A DNA stretch of 64,000 bases from Hyphomicrobiales bacterium (GCA_900468625.1 UBUL01000043.1:1-64000), one strand, 5' to 3'; positions 16,536-25,076 are shown, counted from the first letter of the stretch. The notes: a model not told the origin generated them from the letters alone. Made by a program: numbers and translations.

Positions 16536-17444
16536 TCAGGCGAGCCGATAGGCCCCCACAAGTGCCGGAGGCCCATCGGTTTCCACCCGGCCCTTCTCGA
16601 CCAGGTCCTCCAGATGCGCCAGGACCGAAAGCGCTGCCGCGCCGTGCAGCCGAGGGTCGGTATCGCGATAGATGGCCTTCACCATCTCCGATATCAGCCG
16701 GTCGCCGGCCTTGATGCGTTCCAGCACGGCACGCTCGCGCATGCGGCGATGGGTCCTGATCCCGCGCATGAAGGAGGACGGTTCCTTTACCGGGCCGCCG
16801 TGACCGGGCAGGAACAGCCGGTCTTCGCGGGCAAGCAGCGTCTCGAGCGACGCCATATAATCGGCCATGGAGCCATCCGGAGGCGCGACGATCGAGGTTG
16901 CCCAGGCCATGACATGATCGGCGGAGAAGACGATGCCCGTGCCGTCCAGCGCGAAGCAGGCATGGTTTGCCGTGTGGCCTGGTGTCAGCAGCGCCGTCAT
17001 CCGCCAGCCGTCTCCCGAGACGCTTTGGCCGTCGGCAAGCACGATATCCGGCTGAAACTCCATATCGGAACTTTCGGCGAAGGGGTTGATTTCGCCCTGA
17101 TGGAGCGGCCGCGCGGCCCGATGCGGCCCTTCGCCGACGGTGAGAGCCCCCGTCGCTTCCTTCAGCCGCTTGGCAAGCGGCGAGTGATCGCGATGGGTAT
17201 GGCTGACGAAGATATGCGTGACCTCGCGCCCTTGGAGCGCGGCGAGGAGGGCGTTGAAATGCTTTTCATTCTCCGGACCGGGGTCGATGACGGCGACGGA
17301 GGAGGTGCCGACGATATAGCTGTTGGTGCCGTGAAAGGTAAAAGCGCTGGGATTGTTGACCGTCATCCGCTCAATGCCGGGCGCAACGGGAACGGCCCGG
17401 CCATAGGCGGGCTCGAAGGCAAGGTCGAAGTCAGGCGTGCTCAT
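16536..17444 (-). CDS. Metallo-beta-lactamase-fold hydrolase
   Basis: This is a 302-residue MBL-fold hydrolase. The zinc motif HTHRDHSP (H-x-H-x-D-H) is present, with later metal ligands in LTPGHTANHACF, FSADHVMAW and the final LFLPGHGGPV. The N-terminal VNNPSAFTFHGTNSYIVG is typical of the LACTB2/RNase Z-related or glyoxalase II-like group. The C-terminal winged-helix-like region (LVEKGRVETDGPPALVGAYRLA) suggests the LACTB2-like class. The substrate cannot be read. Its ATG overlaps the stop of the restored cupin frame (ATGA), so the two are one operon. Confidence 0.88.
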   Translation of the reverse strand: MSTPDFDLAFEPAYGRAVPVAPGIERMTVNNPSAFTFHGTNSYIVGTSSVAVIDPGPENEKHFNALLAALQGREVTHIFVSHTHRDHSPLAKRLKEATGALTVGEGPHRAARPLHQGEINPFAESSDMEFQPDIVLADGQSVSGDGWRMTALLTPGHTANHACFALDGTGIVFSADHVMAWATSIVAPPDGSMADYMASLETLLAREDRLFLPGHGGPVKEPSSFMRGIRTHRRMRERAVLERIKAGDRLISEMVKAIYRDTDPRLHGAAALSVLAHLEDLVEKGRVETDGPPALVGAYRLA

Positions 17445-17742
17445 GATTGCTTGTATTCGATTTCGATAAAGGACATCGGCTCGGAGCCGGCATTAACGAC
17501 ATTGTGCTCGACGCCCGCCTCGCGCCGGTAGGCGGCGCCCTTGGCGATATCGACCCGCCGGCTGCCGCCCGCTCCTCCAGCAGAAACCGGCAATCCGTCA
17601 TCGGCACGACGACATAGCCGAGGCCATGGACATGATGCCCGGTATCGGCGCCCGGTTCGAAATCCCAGCGCGTGATGCGGCAGACCGCGTCGTCGAGAAG
17701 TACGGTAGGCACGGCCGGCGGCCGGGCGCGAAACTGGCTCAT
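17441..17742 (-). pseudogene. Cupin-domain protein gene with a frameshift
   Basis: The start MSQFRARPPAVPTVLLDD at 17742 has AGGAG five bases upstream. The frame reads cupin motif 1 (WDFEPGADTGHHVHGLGYVVVPM) to FLLEER and then changes character into Ser/Pro-rich residues. One base shift near 17566-17572 restores a clear cupin ending: GSRRVDIAKGAAYRREAGV, then EHNVVNAGSEPMSFIEIEY, with a stop at 17441 overlapping the next gene's ATG. One base appears missing in the CGGGCGGCAG stretch. Either the gene is newly broken or the base is a sequencing error in a G+C-rich run. Confidence 0.75.
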
Positions 17743-17906
17743 CGAAGCTCCTGATGGGATCGCAGTGCAGCAGGACCTATCATAGCCGCCCGGAAAGCGC
17801 ACAGAAAACAGAAATATGCATCCGTGCATCACTTAGTCATTGTAGCGCGATGCGACCTTTGCTAATCAGACGCCGATTTGGCTGGCATAACAGCCATTTC
17901 CTCTGT

Positions 17907-17981
17907 TGGGGCGTCGCCAAGCGGTAAGGCACCGGTTTTTGGTACCGGCATTCCCAGGTTCGAATCCTGGCGCCCCAGCCA
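17907..17981 (+). tRNA. tRNA-Gln (anticodon TTG)
   Basis: Acceptor arms TGGGGCG (17907-17913) and CGCCCCA (17971-17977) pair, then discriminator G and an encoded CCA. The anticodon stem CCGGT/ACCGG holds loop TTTTGGT with anticodon TTG, reading CAA for glutamine. The T-arm has GGTTCGAATCC. It stands alone, with no integrase or att duplication beside it. Confidence 0.95.
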
Positions 17982-18163
17982 CATGCGTCCTGAATATTCT
18001 TAGGTTCGTGAGCCATTCTGCTCATCGGCTGCAACAATATCTTTGCTGCATGAGAGATATTGCCCCAGGAAGTTCTCCGCTCGCAGCGTCGCTATTCCCC
18101 CACTTAAATATTGTTTGACCATTTTCCTCCATCTTGTTCGCTATCATTCCGATGCGGACAATC

Positions 18164-19237
18164 ATGAACCAGAAATCTCCTGAACTGCTGCTTTCCATCG
18201 TTGCCCCCTGCCATAATGAGGAGGAGGGGCTCGGCGAATTTTGCCGGCGAGCGGTGGCGACGGCGCGGGGGATTGCCGGTGAAGCCTTCGAGATCGTCCT
18301 GGTGGATGATGGGTCCACCGACGGCACCTGGGAGATCATCGCCTCGCTTGCCGCGGAGACGCCGCAGGTGCTCGGCGTGCGCCTCATGCGCAATCATGGT
18401 CATCAGCTTGCCGCCACCGCCGGCCTTGCTGCCTCGCGCGGCGAGCGGGTGCTGCTGATCGATGCCGATCTTCAGGACCAGCCGGAACTGCTGCTCATGA
18501 TGATGCCGATCATGGATCGCGGCGCCGATGTCGTCTACGGTCAGCGCGTGCGCCGGCAAGGGGAGAGCTGGTTCAAGCTCGCTTCGGCCTCGCTCTTCTA
18601 TCGGCTGCTGTCGCGACTCGCCTCGGTAGCGATCCCGCGCGATGTCGGGGACTTCCGGCTGATGCGCCGCCGCGTTGTCGATATCCTGCTGGCGATGCCG
18701 GAGCGGGATCGCTTCATTCGCGGCATGGTGAGCTGGATCGGCGGCCGCCAAGTGGCGCTGCCCTATGAGCGTGATGCGCGCTTCGCCGGCACGACCAAAT
18801 ATCCCCTGCGCAAGATGATCAACTTCGCGATCGACGCCATCACCAGCTTCTCTACCGTGCCGCTGCGCATCAGCACCTGGCTCGGCCTTGCAAGCGCCGG
18901 CTGTGCCGCGTTGCTGCTGCTCTATACGCTCGTCCGCTGGTTTGCCGGCGAAACGATCGTCGGCTGGTCCAGCATTATGGCGGCAATCACCGCTTTCAGC
19001 GCCATCCAGCTTATCTGCATCGGCATCATCGGCGAATATGTCGGCCGCTTGGTGCAGGAAAACAAGCGGCGCCCGATGTTCATGATTGAAAGCCTGCTGC
19101 AGGGCGGGCGCTCGCTGGATATCCCCAGCGGGTTTTCGGATATGGATACCGCAGGCAAACGCCGCGCACTTGATGATGCCTTGCGCGGTCTCGGCAAAGA
19201 GGCCGATAGCTCAGAGCAAGTGAGGGCGGTGCGCTGA
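18164..19237 (+). CDS. GT2 glycosyltransferase, polyprenyl-phosphate sugar synthase type
   Basis: This is a 357-residue membrane glycosyltransferase of the DPM1/GtrB type, transferring a sugar from a nucleotide donor to polyprenyl phosphate. The catalytic domain has SIVAPCHNEEEGL, VDDGSTDGTWEI and the metal-binding DADLQDQPE, then DVGDFRLMRRRVVDILLAMPERDRFIRGMVSWIGG and the basic FAGTTKYPLRKM. Two C-terminal membrane helices follow (LGLASAGCAALLLLYTLV; AAITAFSAIQLICIGIIGEYVGRL). Starts at TTG 18134 and ATG 18152 are in frame; none has a strong ribosome site. The next gene overlaps by one base, so the two are likely functional partners. Confidence 0.9.
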   Translation: MNQKSPELLLSIVAPCHNEEEGLGEFCRRAVATARGIAGEAFEIVLVDDGSTDGTWEIIASLAAETPQVLGVRLMRNHGHQLAATAGLAASRGERVLLIDADLQDQPELLLMMMPIMDRGADVVYGQRVRRQGESWFKLASASLFYRLLSRLASVAIPRDVGDFRLMRRRVVDILLAMPERDRFIRGMVSWIGGRQVALPYERDARFAGTTKYPLRKMINFAIDAITSFSTVPLRISTWLGLASAGCAALLLLYTLVRWFAGETIVGWSSIMAAITAFSAIQLICIGIIGEYVGRLVQENKRRPMFMIESLLQGGRSLDIPSGFSDMDTAGKRRALDDALRGLGKEADSSEQVRAVR

Positions 19238-20964
19238 TGTCGCAACGTTCCGCGACTTTTCCCTCGGCCGAGGGTGCCGCCGTTTCCGATATTGTTTCCG
19301 CGCATGGCGCGGCTGATGCGGATGCCGCCATCGCCAGGCAGAAGCCGGGTCTGGCGATTGCAGCCTTTCTGATCCTGGTCGCGGTTTTCGTCGCCTTCTT
19401 CAAGTTTCCGCCGATCCTCGACTATCCCAACCATTATGCGCGCATGTGGCTGCTCGCCGGCGGCATCAACGTGCCGCCGTTCAATCAGATCTATGCGGTC
19501 GACTGGAACAGGACCTTCACCAATGTCGGCATCGATCTCGCCGCCTATTGGCTCGGGCCGTTGATCGGCGTTTCGCTGCTGGCACGCGGCCTTCTTTTCC
19601 TGGCGATCGTTCTGCCGCCTCTCGGGGCGATCGCGTTGCACAGGCGCCTGCATGGCGGCGGCTATTACTGGCAGATCGGCATATTGTATTTCGCCTGGTG
19701 CGCGACGTTGATCGGCGGCTTCATCAACTTTCAGATCGGGCTCGGCATGGCGCTGTTTTTTGCGGCGGCCGACCATGCTCTGCAGCCCCGCCATCCGGCC
19801 GTGTTGTTCGGATGGCGCCTGCTGGCCGGTCTGCTGCTCACCGTCATGCACCTCTTTTCGCTCGGCTTCTATATGGCGCTCGTCTGCGGGCTTGAATTTT
19901 CGCCGACGATGGCAGCCTTGAAATCGCCCCGGGATTTCCTGCGCCTTTGCGGCAGGCTTGTGGTGTCGATGCTGGCCTGCGCCCTGCCGGCGATCTGCCT
20001 TTTTCTCTACCAGCCGGTCTTGCCCGATGGCGGCGGCAGTCTGGATGCATCCTGGAATGATTCAGTCGTTCTGATCCTGGCAAACCTCATGTCGGCGCTG
20101 TGGAGCTATGGGCTGCTGGCCGATGCACTGCTTCTGATCCCGCTCATCTTCCTCTGCATCTATGCAGTGTACGCACGCAATATCGGGCTGCATGCCGGCA
20201 TGGTGGTTACGGCCGCGGGCCTGTTGTTTCTATCCTGTGTCGTGCCGCGTCATATGCTTGGCACGGGCTGGATCAGTTGGCGCTTTCCCATCATGATGGC
20301 GCTAGCGGCTATGGTGACGATCTGCCCCTTGCCGCGCTTGCCACGCCGCGAGGCGTTTCTCGTTCTCGCCATGCTTTCGGCGGTCGTTTTGGGCAGAACT
20401 GCGTGGATCGGTTTCAATTGGTGGCAGGGAGAGGCCGATGCGGCCGACGTCAGCACCGTTCTCGCGGCTGTGCCCGAAGGCGCGGCAATCCTGCCGGTCA
20501 TGCGGCAGCAGGACGAGCATGGTTTTGCGGATCATCGCCACTTCGCCTGGAACCAGGATACGTTTCGGCATCTGCCGGCGCTTGCCGTCCCCAACGCTCA
20601 TTCCTTCGTGCCGACGATCTTTACCGCCAAAGGCAAGCAGCCGCTGACCGTATTGCCGCCCTGGAGCAGCATCGCCGTGCCGGAGGGCAATCTGTTTTCC
20701 ATAAGCCTGCTGGATTGCCCGGACGAGATCAGGGCCGTCGGTGGCATTGCGCCTTATCTCAAGGATTGGCGTCGTCGCTTCGATTTCGTTCTGCTCGTCG
20801 ACGCAGATGCCGAGGATCGTTATGGCGGTGCGGTTCCGCAAGGCGTGAAGCTTGCCGCCGAGACACCGTTTGCCAAGCTCTATGCCATCGACAAGGTCTT
20901 CCTCCCGGCTGCTGATACGCTCAAGCCGAAAAGCTGCGCTGAGCTTGCCGCCGCAAACCGCTGA
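19237..20964 (+). CDS. Polytopic membrane protein, possible GT-C-like partner
   Basis: This is a 575-residue protein with about ten hydrophobic segments from residue 45 to 390 and a soluble C-terminal domain of roughly 180 residues. The first loop reads FKFPPILDYPNHYARMWLL. An acidic residue pair early in the first periplasmic loop (here LDYPNHYAR) is a feature of GT-C glycosyltransferases, but I cannot assign a family firmly. It starts in the stop of the upstream GT2 gene (TGATG), which makes polyprenyl-linked sugars, so use of that donor is a reasonable inference. It may modify a surface polysaccharide or lipid. Confidence 0.8.
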   Translation: MSQRSATFPSAEGAAVSDIVSAHGAADADAAIARQKPGLAIAAFLILVAVFVAFFKFPPILDYPNHYARMWLLAGGINVPPFNQIYAVDWNRTFTNVGIDLAAYWLGPLIGVSLLARGLLFLAIVLPPLGAIALHRRLHGGGYYWQIGILYFAWCATLIGGFINFQIGLGMALFFAAADHALQPRHPAVLFGWRLLAGLLLTVMHLFSLGFYMALVCGLEFSPTMAALKSPRDFLRLCGRLVVSMLACALPAICLFLYQPVLPDGGGSLDASWNDSVVLILANLMSALWSYGLLADALLLIPLIFLCIYAVYARNIGLHAGMVVTAAGLLFLSCVVPRHMLGTGWISWRFPIMMALAAMVTICPLPRLPRREAFLVLAMLSAVVLGRTAWIGFNWWQGEADAADVSTVLAAVPEGAAILPVMRQQDEHGFADHRHFAWNQDTFRHLPALAVPNAHSFVPTIFTAKGKQPLTVLPPWSSIAVPEGNLFSISLLDCPDEIRAVGGIAPYLKDWRRRFDFVLLVDADAEDRYGGAVPQGVKLAAETPFAKLYAIDKVFLPAADTLKPKSCAELAAANR

Positions 20965-20970
20965 GGCCTG

Positions 20971-21002
20971 CAAACAAAAACAGGCAGCCTTCGCAGGCCG
21001 CC
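20971..21002 (-). terminator. Intrinsic terminator of the lipoprotein gene
   Basis: On the minus strand GGCGGCCT-GCGA-AGGCTGCC forms an eight-pair stem (one G-U) with a GCGA tetraloop, followed by TGTTTTTGTTT. It lies just past the end of the minus-strand lipoprotein gene. Confidence 0.75.
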
Positions 21003-21035
21003 CGCTGATATTGTCTCGCGGTGAAGCTCTTGGCC

Positions 21036-21461
21036 TCAGTCCGCTTGCTCGGCTTTTGCAGTCTTTTCCGGCGGCGCCAGAAGCTCGGCGCAGTAGGACG
21101 GTCCGCCGACACCTGGCTGGTCGCCGAGGATTTTGACGGAGCGGATTTCGTAGCTCTGGTTGGTGACGATGTCGGCCTTGCAGCTGAGGGAGCGTTTGCC
21201 CGTCTTCTTGCCGTCCTTGGTCTTGATCGTTACGTTCTTGTAGCCGCCACGCCAGGTGTAAACGCGATTGCCGCCTTCGTCGCGGTCGGAGAGCGGCGGG
21301 CCGTAAGCCGCGAAGAAGCGGCCTGCGGACTGGCCCTGCCAGCGGTCCTGAACGGGGTTCTTCGCAAGCAGCGGGAGAGCTGCGGTCGTTGTGGTCGTCG
21401 TGGTGCTGCAACCGGCCAGCGCCAGCAACAGTCCAGCCGCGGTGATCATGCGGATATTCAT
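21036..21461 (-). CDS. Predicted lipoprotein with poly-Thr linker
   Basis: This is a 141-residue exported lipoprotein: signal MNIRMITAAGLLLALAGC with lipobox LAGC, then a run of seven Thr as linker. The mature domain (GRFFAAYGPPLSDRDEGGNRVYTWRGG, then KSLSCKADIV-like residues with two Cys) resembles small rhizobial envelope proteins. An ATG further upstream (21530) would add 23 residues before the signal and is not used. The function is unknown. Confidence 0.82.
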   Translation of the reverse strand: MNIRMITAAGLLLALAGCSTTTTTTTAALPLLAKNPVQDRWQGQSAGRFFAAYGPPLSDRDEGGNRVYTWRGGYKNVTIKTKDGKKTGKRSLSCKADIVTNQSYEIRSVKILGDQPGVGGPSYCAELLAPPEKTAKAEQAD

Positions 21462-21721
21462 CGTGTCGTCCTTGAGCTTCTGTCTCGCATAAGGTTGCGG
21501 AAAAGCCGCGCTGTCCCACGACATTTCCACCTGTCCCGTCTAGGGCTTTAGCGCCAAAGCCGGCAAAAGAAAATTCCCATCCGCGTGTACAAGCGGGATT
21601 TTACCTGATCTGTTGCGTCTTTTGCACGCTGGCACTTTCGGCCCCCGTTCCCTGCCGATTTTCTAGGCAGATACGGCTGTAATTTTTTCGTCAAAAATCA
21701 AAAGGTTTTTTGAGATTGGTG

Positions 21722-21750
21722 CTTGTGCACCAAAAATGGCTGGTCTATAG
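21722..21750 (+). promoter_or_regulatory. Promoter of tRNA-Pro
   Basis: CTTGTG (21722-21727) and CTATAG (21745-21750) are 17 bases apart and end 15 bases before the tRNA. This fits the rhizobial housekeeping pattern CTTGAC/CTATAT. Confidence 0.6.
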
Positions 21751-21765
21751 AAGCGCCGCTGGTCA

Positions 21766-21842
21766 CGGAGTGTAGCGCAGTCTGGTAGCGCACCACGTTC
21801 GGGACGTGGGGGTCGAGTGTTCGAATCACTCCACTCCGACCA
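21766..21842 (+). tRNA. tRNA-Pro (anticodon CGG)
   Basis: Acceptor arms CGGAGTG (21766-21772) and CACTCCG (21832-21838) pair, discriminator A precedes an encoded CCA. The anticodon loop TTCGGGA in stem CACG/CGTG gives CGG, reading CCG for proline. The D-arm (AGCGCAGTCTGGTAGCGC) and T-arm (GTGTTCGAATCAC) are regular. Confidence 0.96.
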
Positions 21843-22174
21843 GCTTAAAACACTGATCTTGTTCCCGAAAAGCTCTTCCCCGAAATATCGTTTCGCACTT
21901 GGTCCGGCGTTCGGGCCACCTTGATCGATGCGCGGTCGCCGCGTTGCATGGCCGTTCGCGGCTTAAGAATCGGCTCGTCCAAGATCCCGTTCAGAGGCTG
22001 TAGGGCTGGATTGAAGCCTGAATACATATCTCCGCCCACGCTACAGGTTGCCATCAGGCCTGCTTTTACAAAACCGGCTCTTTTTGTCGCTCGAAGCACC
22101 ATATACAAAGACGAGTGGCGTGCGTCCGACTCATGGAAGAGTTCGGTGGGCTGCTGCCGAGGCGGAGTGACGGA
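21843..22174. other. Intergenic stretch after tRNA-Pro, no clear gene
   Basis: These 332 bases hold no frame with a convincing start. A minus-strand frame (21845-22102, 85 codons) has normal-looking composition but no ribosome site, and I see no family resemblance. No integrase or attachment duplication is present. Confidence 0.5.
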
Positions 22175-22981
22175 ATGAACCTTGTTGACGGAGAGACCCG
22201 GGCGGTCGGGGTTAAGTTTACTGGCGCCGAGGGGCGTCGCATTGCCCGGTCGGGTGCTGCTGGGCGGAGAATGGGGATCACCACGGGCTTTGGCGTTCTG
22301 GCGCTGAGCGCGGCGTTCCTTCTGAGTTCCGGCACCCATGCGCTGCGTGCCGCCGATTGCGGCAGTGTTGCCGCGCCCGGCCTTGATTGGAGCGGATGCA
22401 GCAAGACCAACATCATGCTGCCGGGCAGCGATCTGCATGGCGCCAATCTCGCAGGCGCGCATTTCGACAGCACCGATCTCAGCGACACCAACCTGACCTC
22501 CGCCAATCTCGAGAAGGCGACGCTGGTGCGTGCCTGGCTGAAAAATGCCAAGGCCGATAGCGCGAATTTTGCCAAGATCGAAGCCTATCGCTCCGATTTC
22601 AGCAGCGCCTCCGCCAACGGCGCTTCCTTTGCCAATGCCGAATTGCAGCGGGCCGAATTCGCCGGAGCGCAGCTCAAGAATGCCGATTTTCAGAAGGCCG
22701 AGCTTGGCCGCGCCGATTTCGACAAGGCCGCGCTGACGGGTGCGAATTTCTCATTTGCCAATCTGTCGCGTGCGACGCTGAACGGCGCTGTCATGGACGG
22801 CACGACCTCCTTTAGCGGCGCTTTCATGTATCTGGCGCGCATCGAAGGCCTCGATCTGTCGAAGGCAAGCGGCCTGCAGCAGGCGCAGATCAACCTGGCT
22901 TGCGGAGACAACACGACCATATTGCCGTCCTGGCTGAAGGCGCCGTCGGGCTGGCCGTGCCCTCCGGATGACAAGGACTGA
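22175..22981 (+). CDS. Exported pentapeptide-repeat protein
   Basis: This is a 268-residue protein, or 236 residues if it starts at ATG 22271. The signal peptide MGITTGFGVLALSAAFLLSS ends near AxA before DCGS. The mature part is a right-handed beta-helix of pentapeptide repeats with A(N/D)LxX steps: DLHGANLAGAHFDSTDLSD, later repeats such as NADFQKAELGRADF, and NFSFANLSRATLNGA. Two Cys near each end may cap the helix by disulfides. Start 22175 has GGAG seven bases upstream, while 22271 gives a compact signal peptide. The function is unknown; such helices often bind partner proteins. Confidence 0.82.
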   Translation: MNLVDGETRAVGVKFTGAEGRRIARSGAAGRRMGITTGFGVLALSAAFLLSSGTHALRAADCGSVAAPGLDWSGCSKTNIMLPGSDLHGANLAGAHFDSTDLSDTNLTSANLEKATLVRAWLKNAKADSANFAKIEAYRSDFSSASANGASFANAELQRAEFAGAQLKNADFQKAELGRADFDKAALTGANFSFANLSRATLNGAVMDGTTSFSGAFMYLARIEGLDLSKASGLQQAQINLACGDNTTILPSWLKAPSGWPCPPDDKD

Positions 22982-23015
22982 TTTTCTTCGAAACAAATCT
23001 TCGAAAGACCATATC

Positions 23016-23543
23016 ATGTTCATAGAAAAAGCGATCCGGCACGATAGCAAGCCGGAATTCTACAATGAGCTTGCGGATCAGCTTAAAGGCCTGCTGGGAG
23101 GCGAGCGCGATCCGATCGCCAACGCAGCCAATACGTCTGCGCTGATCTTTCAGATGCTGCCGAATCTCAACTGGGCGGGTTTCTATTTCCGGCAGGAGAA
23201 CGAGCTTGTGCTGGGGCCGTTCCAGGGCAAGCCGGCCTGCGTGCGCATTGCCGTCGGCCGCGGCGTCTGCGGGACGGCGGTCGAAAGGATGCGATCCGTC
23301 CTCGTCGAGGATGTGCACGCCTTTCCCGGGCATATCGCCTGTGATGCGGCCTCGCGGTCGGAGCTTGTCGTCCCGCTCTTACGGGATGGAAGCGTTTTCG
23401 GCGTGATCGATCTCGACAGTCCGCTTCCCAGCCGCTTCGATAGGAACGATCAGGCTGGCATCGAGACGCTTGCTGCAATTTATTCCGCATCGAGCGGGTG
23501 GGTAAGACACGGACGGGGGAGGCCGGGCGTCACGCACGCGTGA
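23016..23543 (+). CDS. Free methionine-(R)-sulfoxide reductase (GAF fold)
   Basis: This is a 175-residue GAF-domain enzyme that reduces free L-methionine-(R)-sulfoxide. All three redox cysteines of the family are present: Cys75 in GKPACVRI, Cys85 in GRGVCGTA, and Cys109 in PGHIACDAASRSELVVPL. NWAGFYF and the final FGVIDLDSP also match. The tail after LAAIYSAS (GWVRHGRGRPGVTHA) is about a dozen residues longer than I expect and may reflect a lost stop. The ATG at 23016 gives the family start. msrB and msrA follow on the same strand after a 146-base gap, so the three genes cover free and protein-bound methionine sulfoxide. Confidence 0.88.
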   Translation: MFIEKAIRHDSKPEFYNELADQLKGLLGGERDPIANAANTSALIFQMLPNLNWAGFYFRQENELVLGPFQGKPACVRIAVGRGVCGTAVERMRSVLVEDVHAFPGHIACDAASRSELVVPLLRDGSVFGVIDLDSPLPSRFDRNDQAGIETLAAIYSASSGWVRHGRGRPGVTHA

Positions 23544-23689
23544 TCAATATGGCAAATCGATCGCGTGATGCATATATTGGCCCTGCAAACACTCCCTCAG
23601 CGCTGATCGAGCCTTATCCGGCCTTCTCGCGTCCCCAAAAAGGATCCGGCCAAGCTCGGAATGTGTGCCGAGGAGCAAGGAGAACAATA

Positions 23690-24139
23690 ATGGGCAAGTA
23701 CAGCAAGACAGCAGAGGCCATAGCCAAGCTTACCCCCGAGCAGTATCGCGTGACGCAGCAGAGCGGTACGGAACGTCCCGGCTCCGGCGAATATCTCTAC
23801 AACAAGCAGTCGGGCATCTATGTCGATGTCGTCTCGGGCGAGCCGCTTTTTGCTTCCGCCGACAAGTTCGATTCAGGATGCGGCTGGCCGAGCTTCACCA
23901 AGCCGATCGAGCCCGCCAATGTCAGCGAACTGACCGATCTGTCTCACGGCATGCTGCGCGTCGAAGTGCGCTCGGCAAACGGCGACAGTCATCTGGGTCA
24001 TGTTTTCCCGGATGGGCCGACCGATCGCGGCGGCCTGCGTTATTGCATCAATTCCGCCTCCCTCCGCTTCGTGCCGCGTGACCGCATGGAGGCCGAGGGC
24101 TATGGCGCCTATATCGATCAAGTGGAGGATGTAAGATGA
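23690..24139 (+). CDS. msrB: Peptide-methionine (R)-S-oxide reductase MsrB
   Basis: This is a 149-residue enzyme that repairs the R form of protein methionine sulfoxide. Catalytic Cys119 lies in RYCINSASLRFV and resolving Cys64 in GCGWPSF; SHLGHVFPDGP is also diagnostic. The two CxxC zinc sites of many MsrB proteins are absent (YLYNKQSGIYVDVVSGEPLF instead), so this is the zinc-free class. An in-frame upstream extension is not needed: AAGGAG precedes the ATG at 23690. The stop overlaps the msrA start (ATGA). Confidence 0.95.
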   Translation: MGKYSKTAEAIAKLTPEQYRVTQQSGTERPGSGEYLYNKQSGIYVDVVSGEPLFASADKFDSGCGWPSFTKPIEPANVSELTDLSHGMLRVEVRSANGDSHLGHVFPDGPTDRGGLRYCINSASLRFVPRDRMEAEGYGAYIDQVEDVR

Positions 24140-24663
24140 CAATAGAACGTGCAGTTCTCGCCGGCGGTTGCTTCTGGGGCATGCAGGATCTCATCCGCCG
24201 CTACAAGGGCGTCATCTCGACGCGCGTCGGTTATACGGGCGGCGATGTCCGCAACGCCACCTATCGCAATCATGGGACCCATGCCGAGGCGATCGAGATC
24301 ATTTTCGATCCGCAGAAGATCAGCTATCGCGACCTGCTGGAATTCTTCTTCCAGATCCACGATCCGTCCACGCTTAATCGCCAGGGCAACGATGTGGGTT
24401 TAAGCTACCGCTCGGCTATCTTCTATACCAGCGAAGATCAGAAGCGGATCGCTCTGGATACCATCGCCGATGTCGATGCCTCGGGCCTGTGGCCCGGCAA
24501 GGTTGTCACCGAAGTAGCCCCCGCTGGCGATTTCTGGGAGGCCGAGCCGGAGCACCAGGATTATCTGGAGCGCTATCCGAACGGCTATACGTGCCATTTC
24601 GCCCGGCCTGGCTGGAAGCTGCCGCGCCGGCAGGCGGACGCAGCACAGCGCGCAGCCTCCTGA
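24136..24663 (+). CDS. msrA: Peptide-methionine (S)-S-oxide reductase MsrA
   Basis: This is a 175-residue enzyme that repairs the S form of methionine sulfoxide. The catalytic motif GGCFWGMQ has Cys12; TRVGYTGG, NHGTHAEAIEIIFDP, FFQIHDPST, NDVGLSYRSAIFY and EPEHQDYLERYPNGYTCHF follow in the family order. It lies in an ATGA overlap after msrB and in a TGATG overlap before the DUF6314 gene, so the three are translationally coupled. Confidence 0.96.
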   Translation: MTIERAVLAGGCFWGMQDLIRRYKGVISTRVGYTGGDVRNATYRNHGTHAEAIEIIFDPQKISYRDLLEFFFQIHDPSTLNRQGNDVGLSYRSAIFYTSEDQKRIALDTIADVDASGLWPGKVVTEVAPAGDFWEAEPEHQDYLERYPNGYTCHFARPGWKLPRRQADAAQRAAS

Positions 24664-25076
24664 TGGAGAGATCGGCCGGCATGGGCCGGCTGAAGCCCTT
24701 TCTTGGCACATGGGAGGTGAGGCGGCGGATCGTCGATCGCGTCAACCGCTCCCTGGTCACGTTCGAAGGGCAGGCGTTCGTAACGCCTGTCCAGTTCGAG
24801 GAGCATGGCGATACGCGAAGCAATTGTGCAACGCTCAGAAGCAGCCGCACCTATCGGCTCGATGACGCGGATGATGACCTTGTCGTGCGTTTCCCCGATC
24901 TCTCGGAATTCATCCGCATCGGCGAGGCGGCGTCGCAGCGTGTCGTTCATCATTGCGGCCCCGATCTCTATCGGGGCCGTCTGTTCTTCCGCACGTCCGA
25001 TGCCTGGGCGGAGATGTGGCATGTGCGCGGACCCAGGAAGCACTATCTGAGCCTCGCGCACTATCGGCGTATCTGA
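24663..25076 (+). CDS. DUF6314 family protein in the msr operon
   Basis: This is a 137-residue protein of the DUF6314 type: LGTWEVRRRIVDRV, then TPVQFEEHG, TYRLDDADDDLVVRFPDLSEFI, CGPDLYRGRLFF and the closing WAEMWHVRGPRKHYLSLAHYRR. The pattern suggests a lipocalin-like barrel, but its role is unknown. The ATG is inside the msrA stop (TGATG), so it is made with the methionine sulfoxide reductases and may act with them. Confidence 0.78.
   Translation: MERSAGMGRLKPFLGTWEVRRRIVDRVNRSLVTFEGQAFVTPVQFEEHGDTRSNCATLRSSRTYRLDDADDDLVVRFPDLSEFIRIGEAASQRVVHHCGPDLYRGRLFFRTSDAWAEMWHVRGPRKHYLSLAHYRRI

Noticed and set aside
21766..21842. tRNA genes as integration sites of a mobile element
   Set aside because: No integrase, no direct repeat of the tRNA 3' end and no shift in gene type nearby.
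21845..22102. 85-codon minus-strand frame after tRNA-Pro
   Set aside because: Composition is acceptable but there is no ribosome site, no family and no partner gene; kept only as a note in the gap entry.
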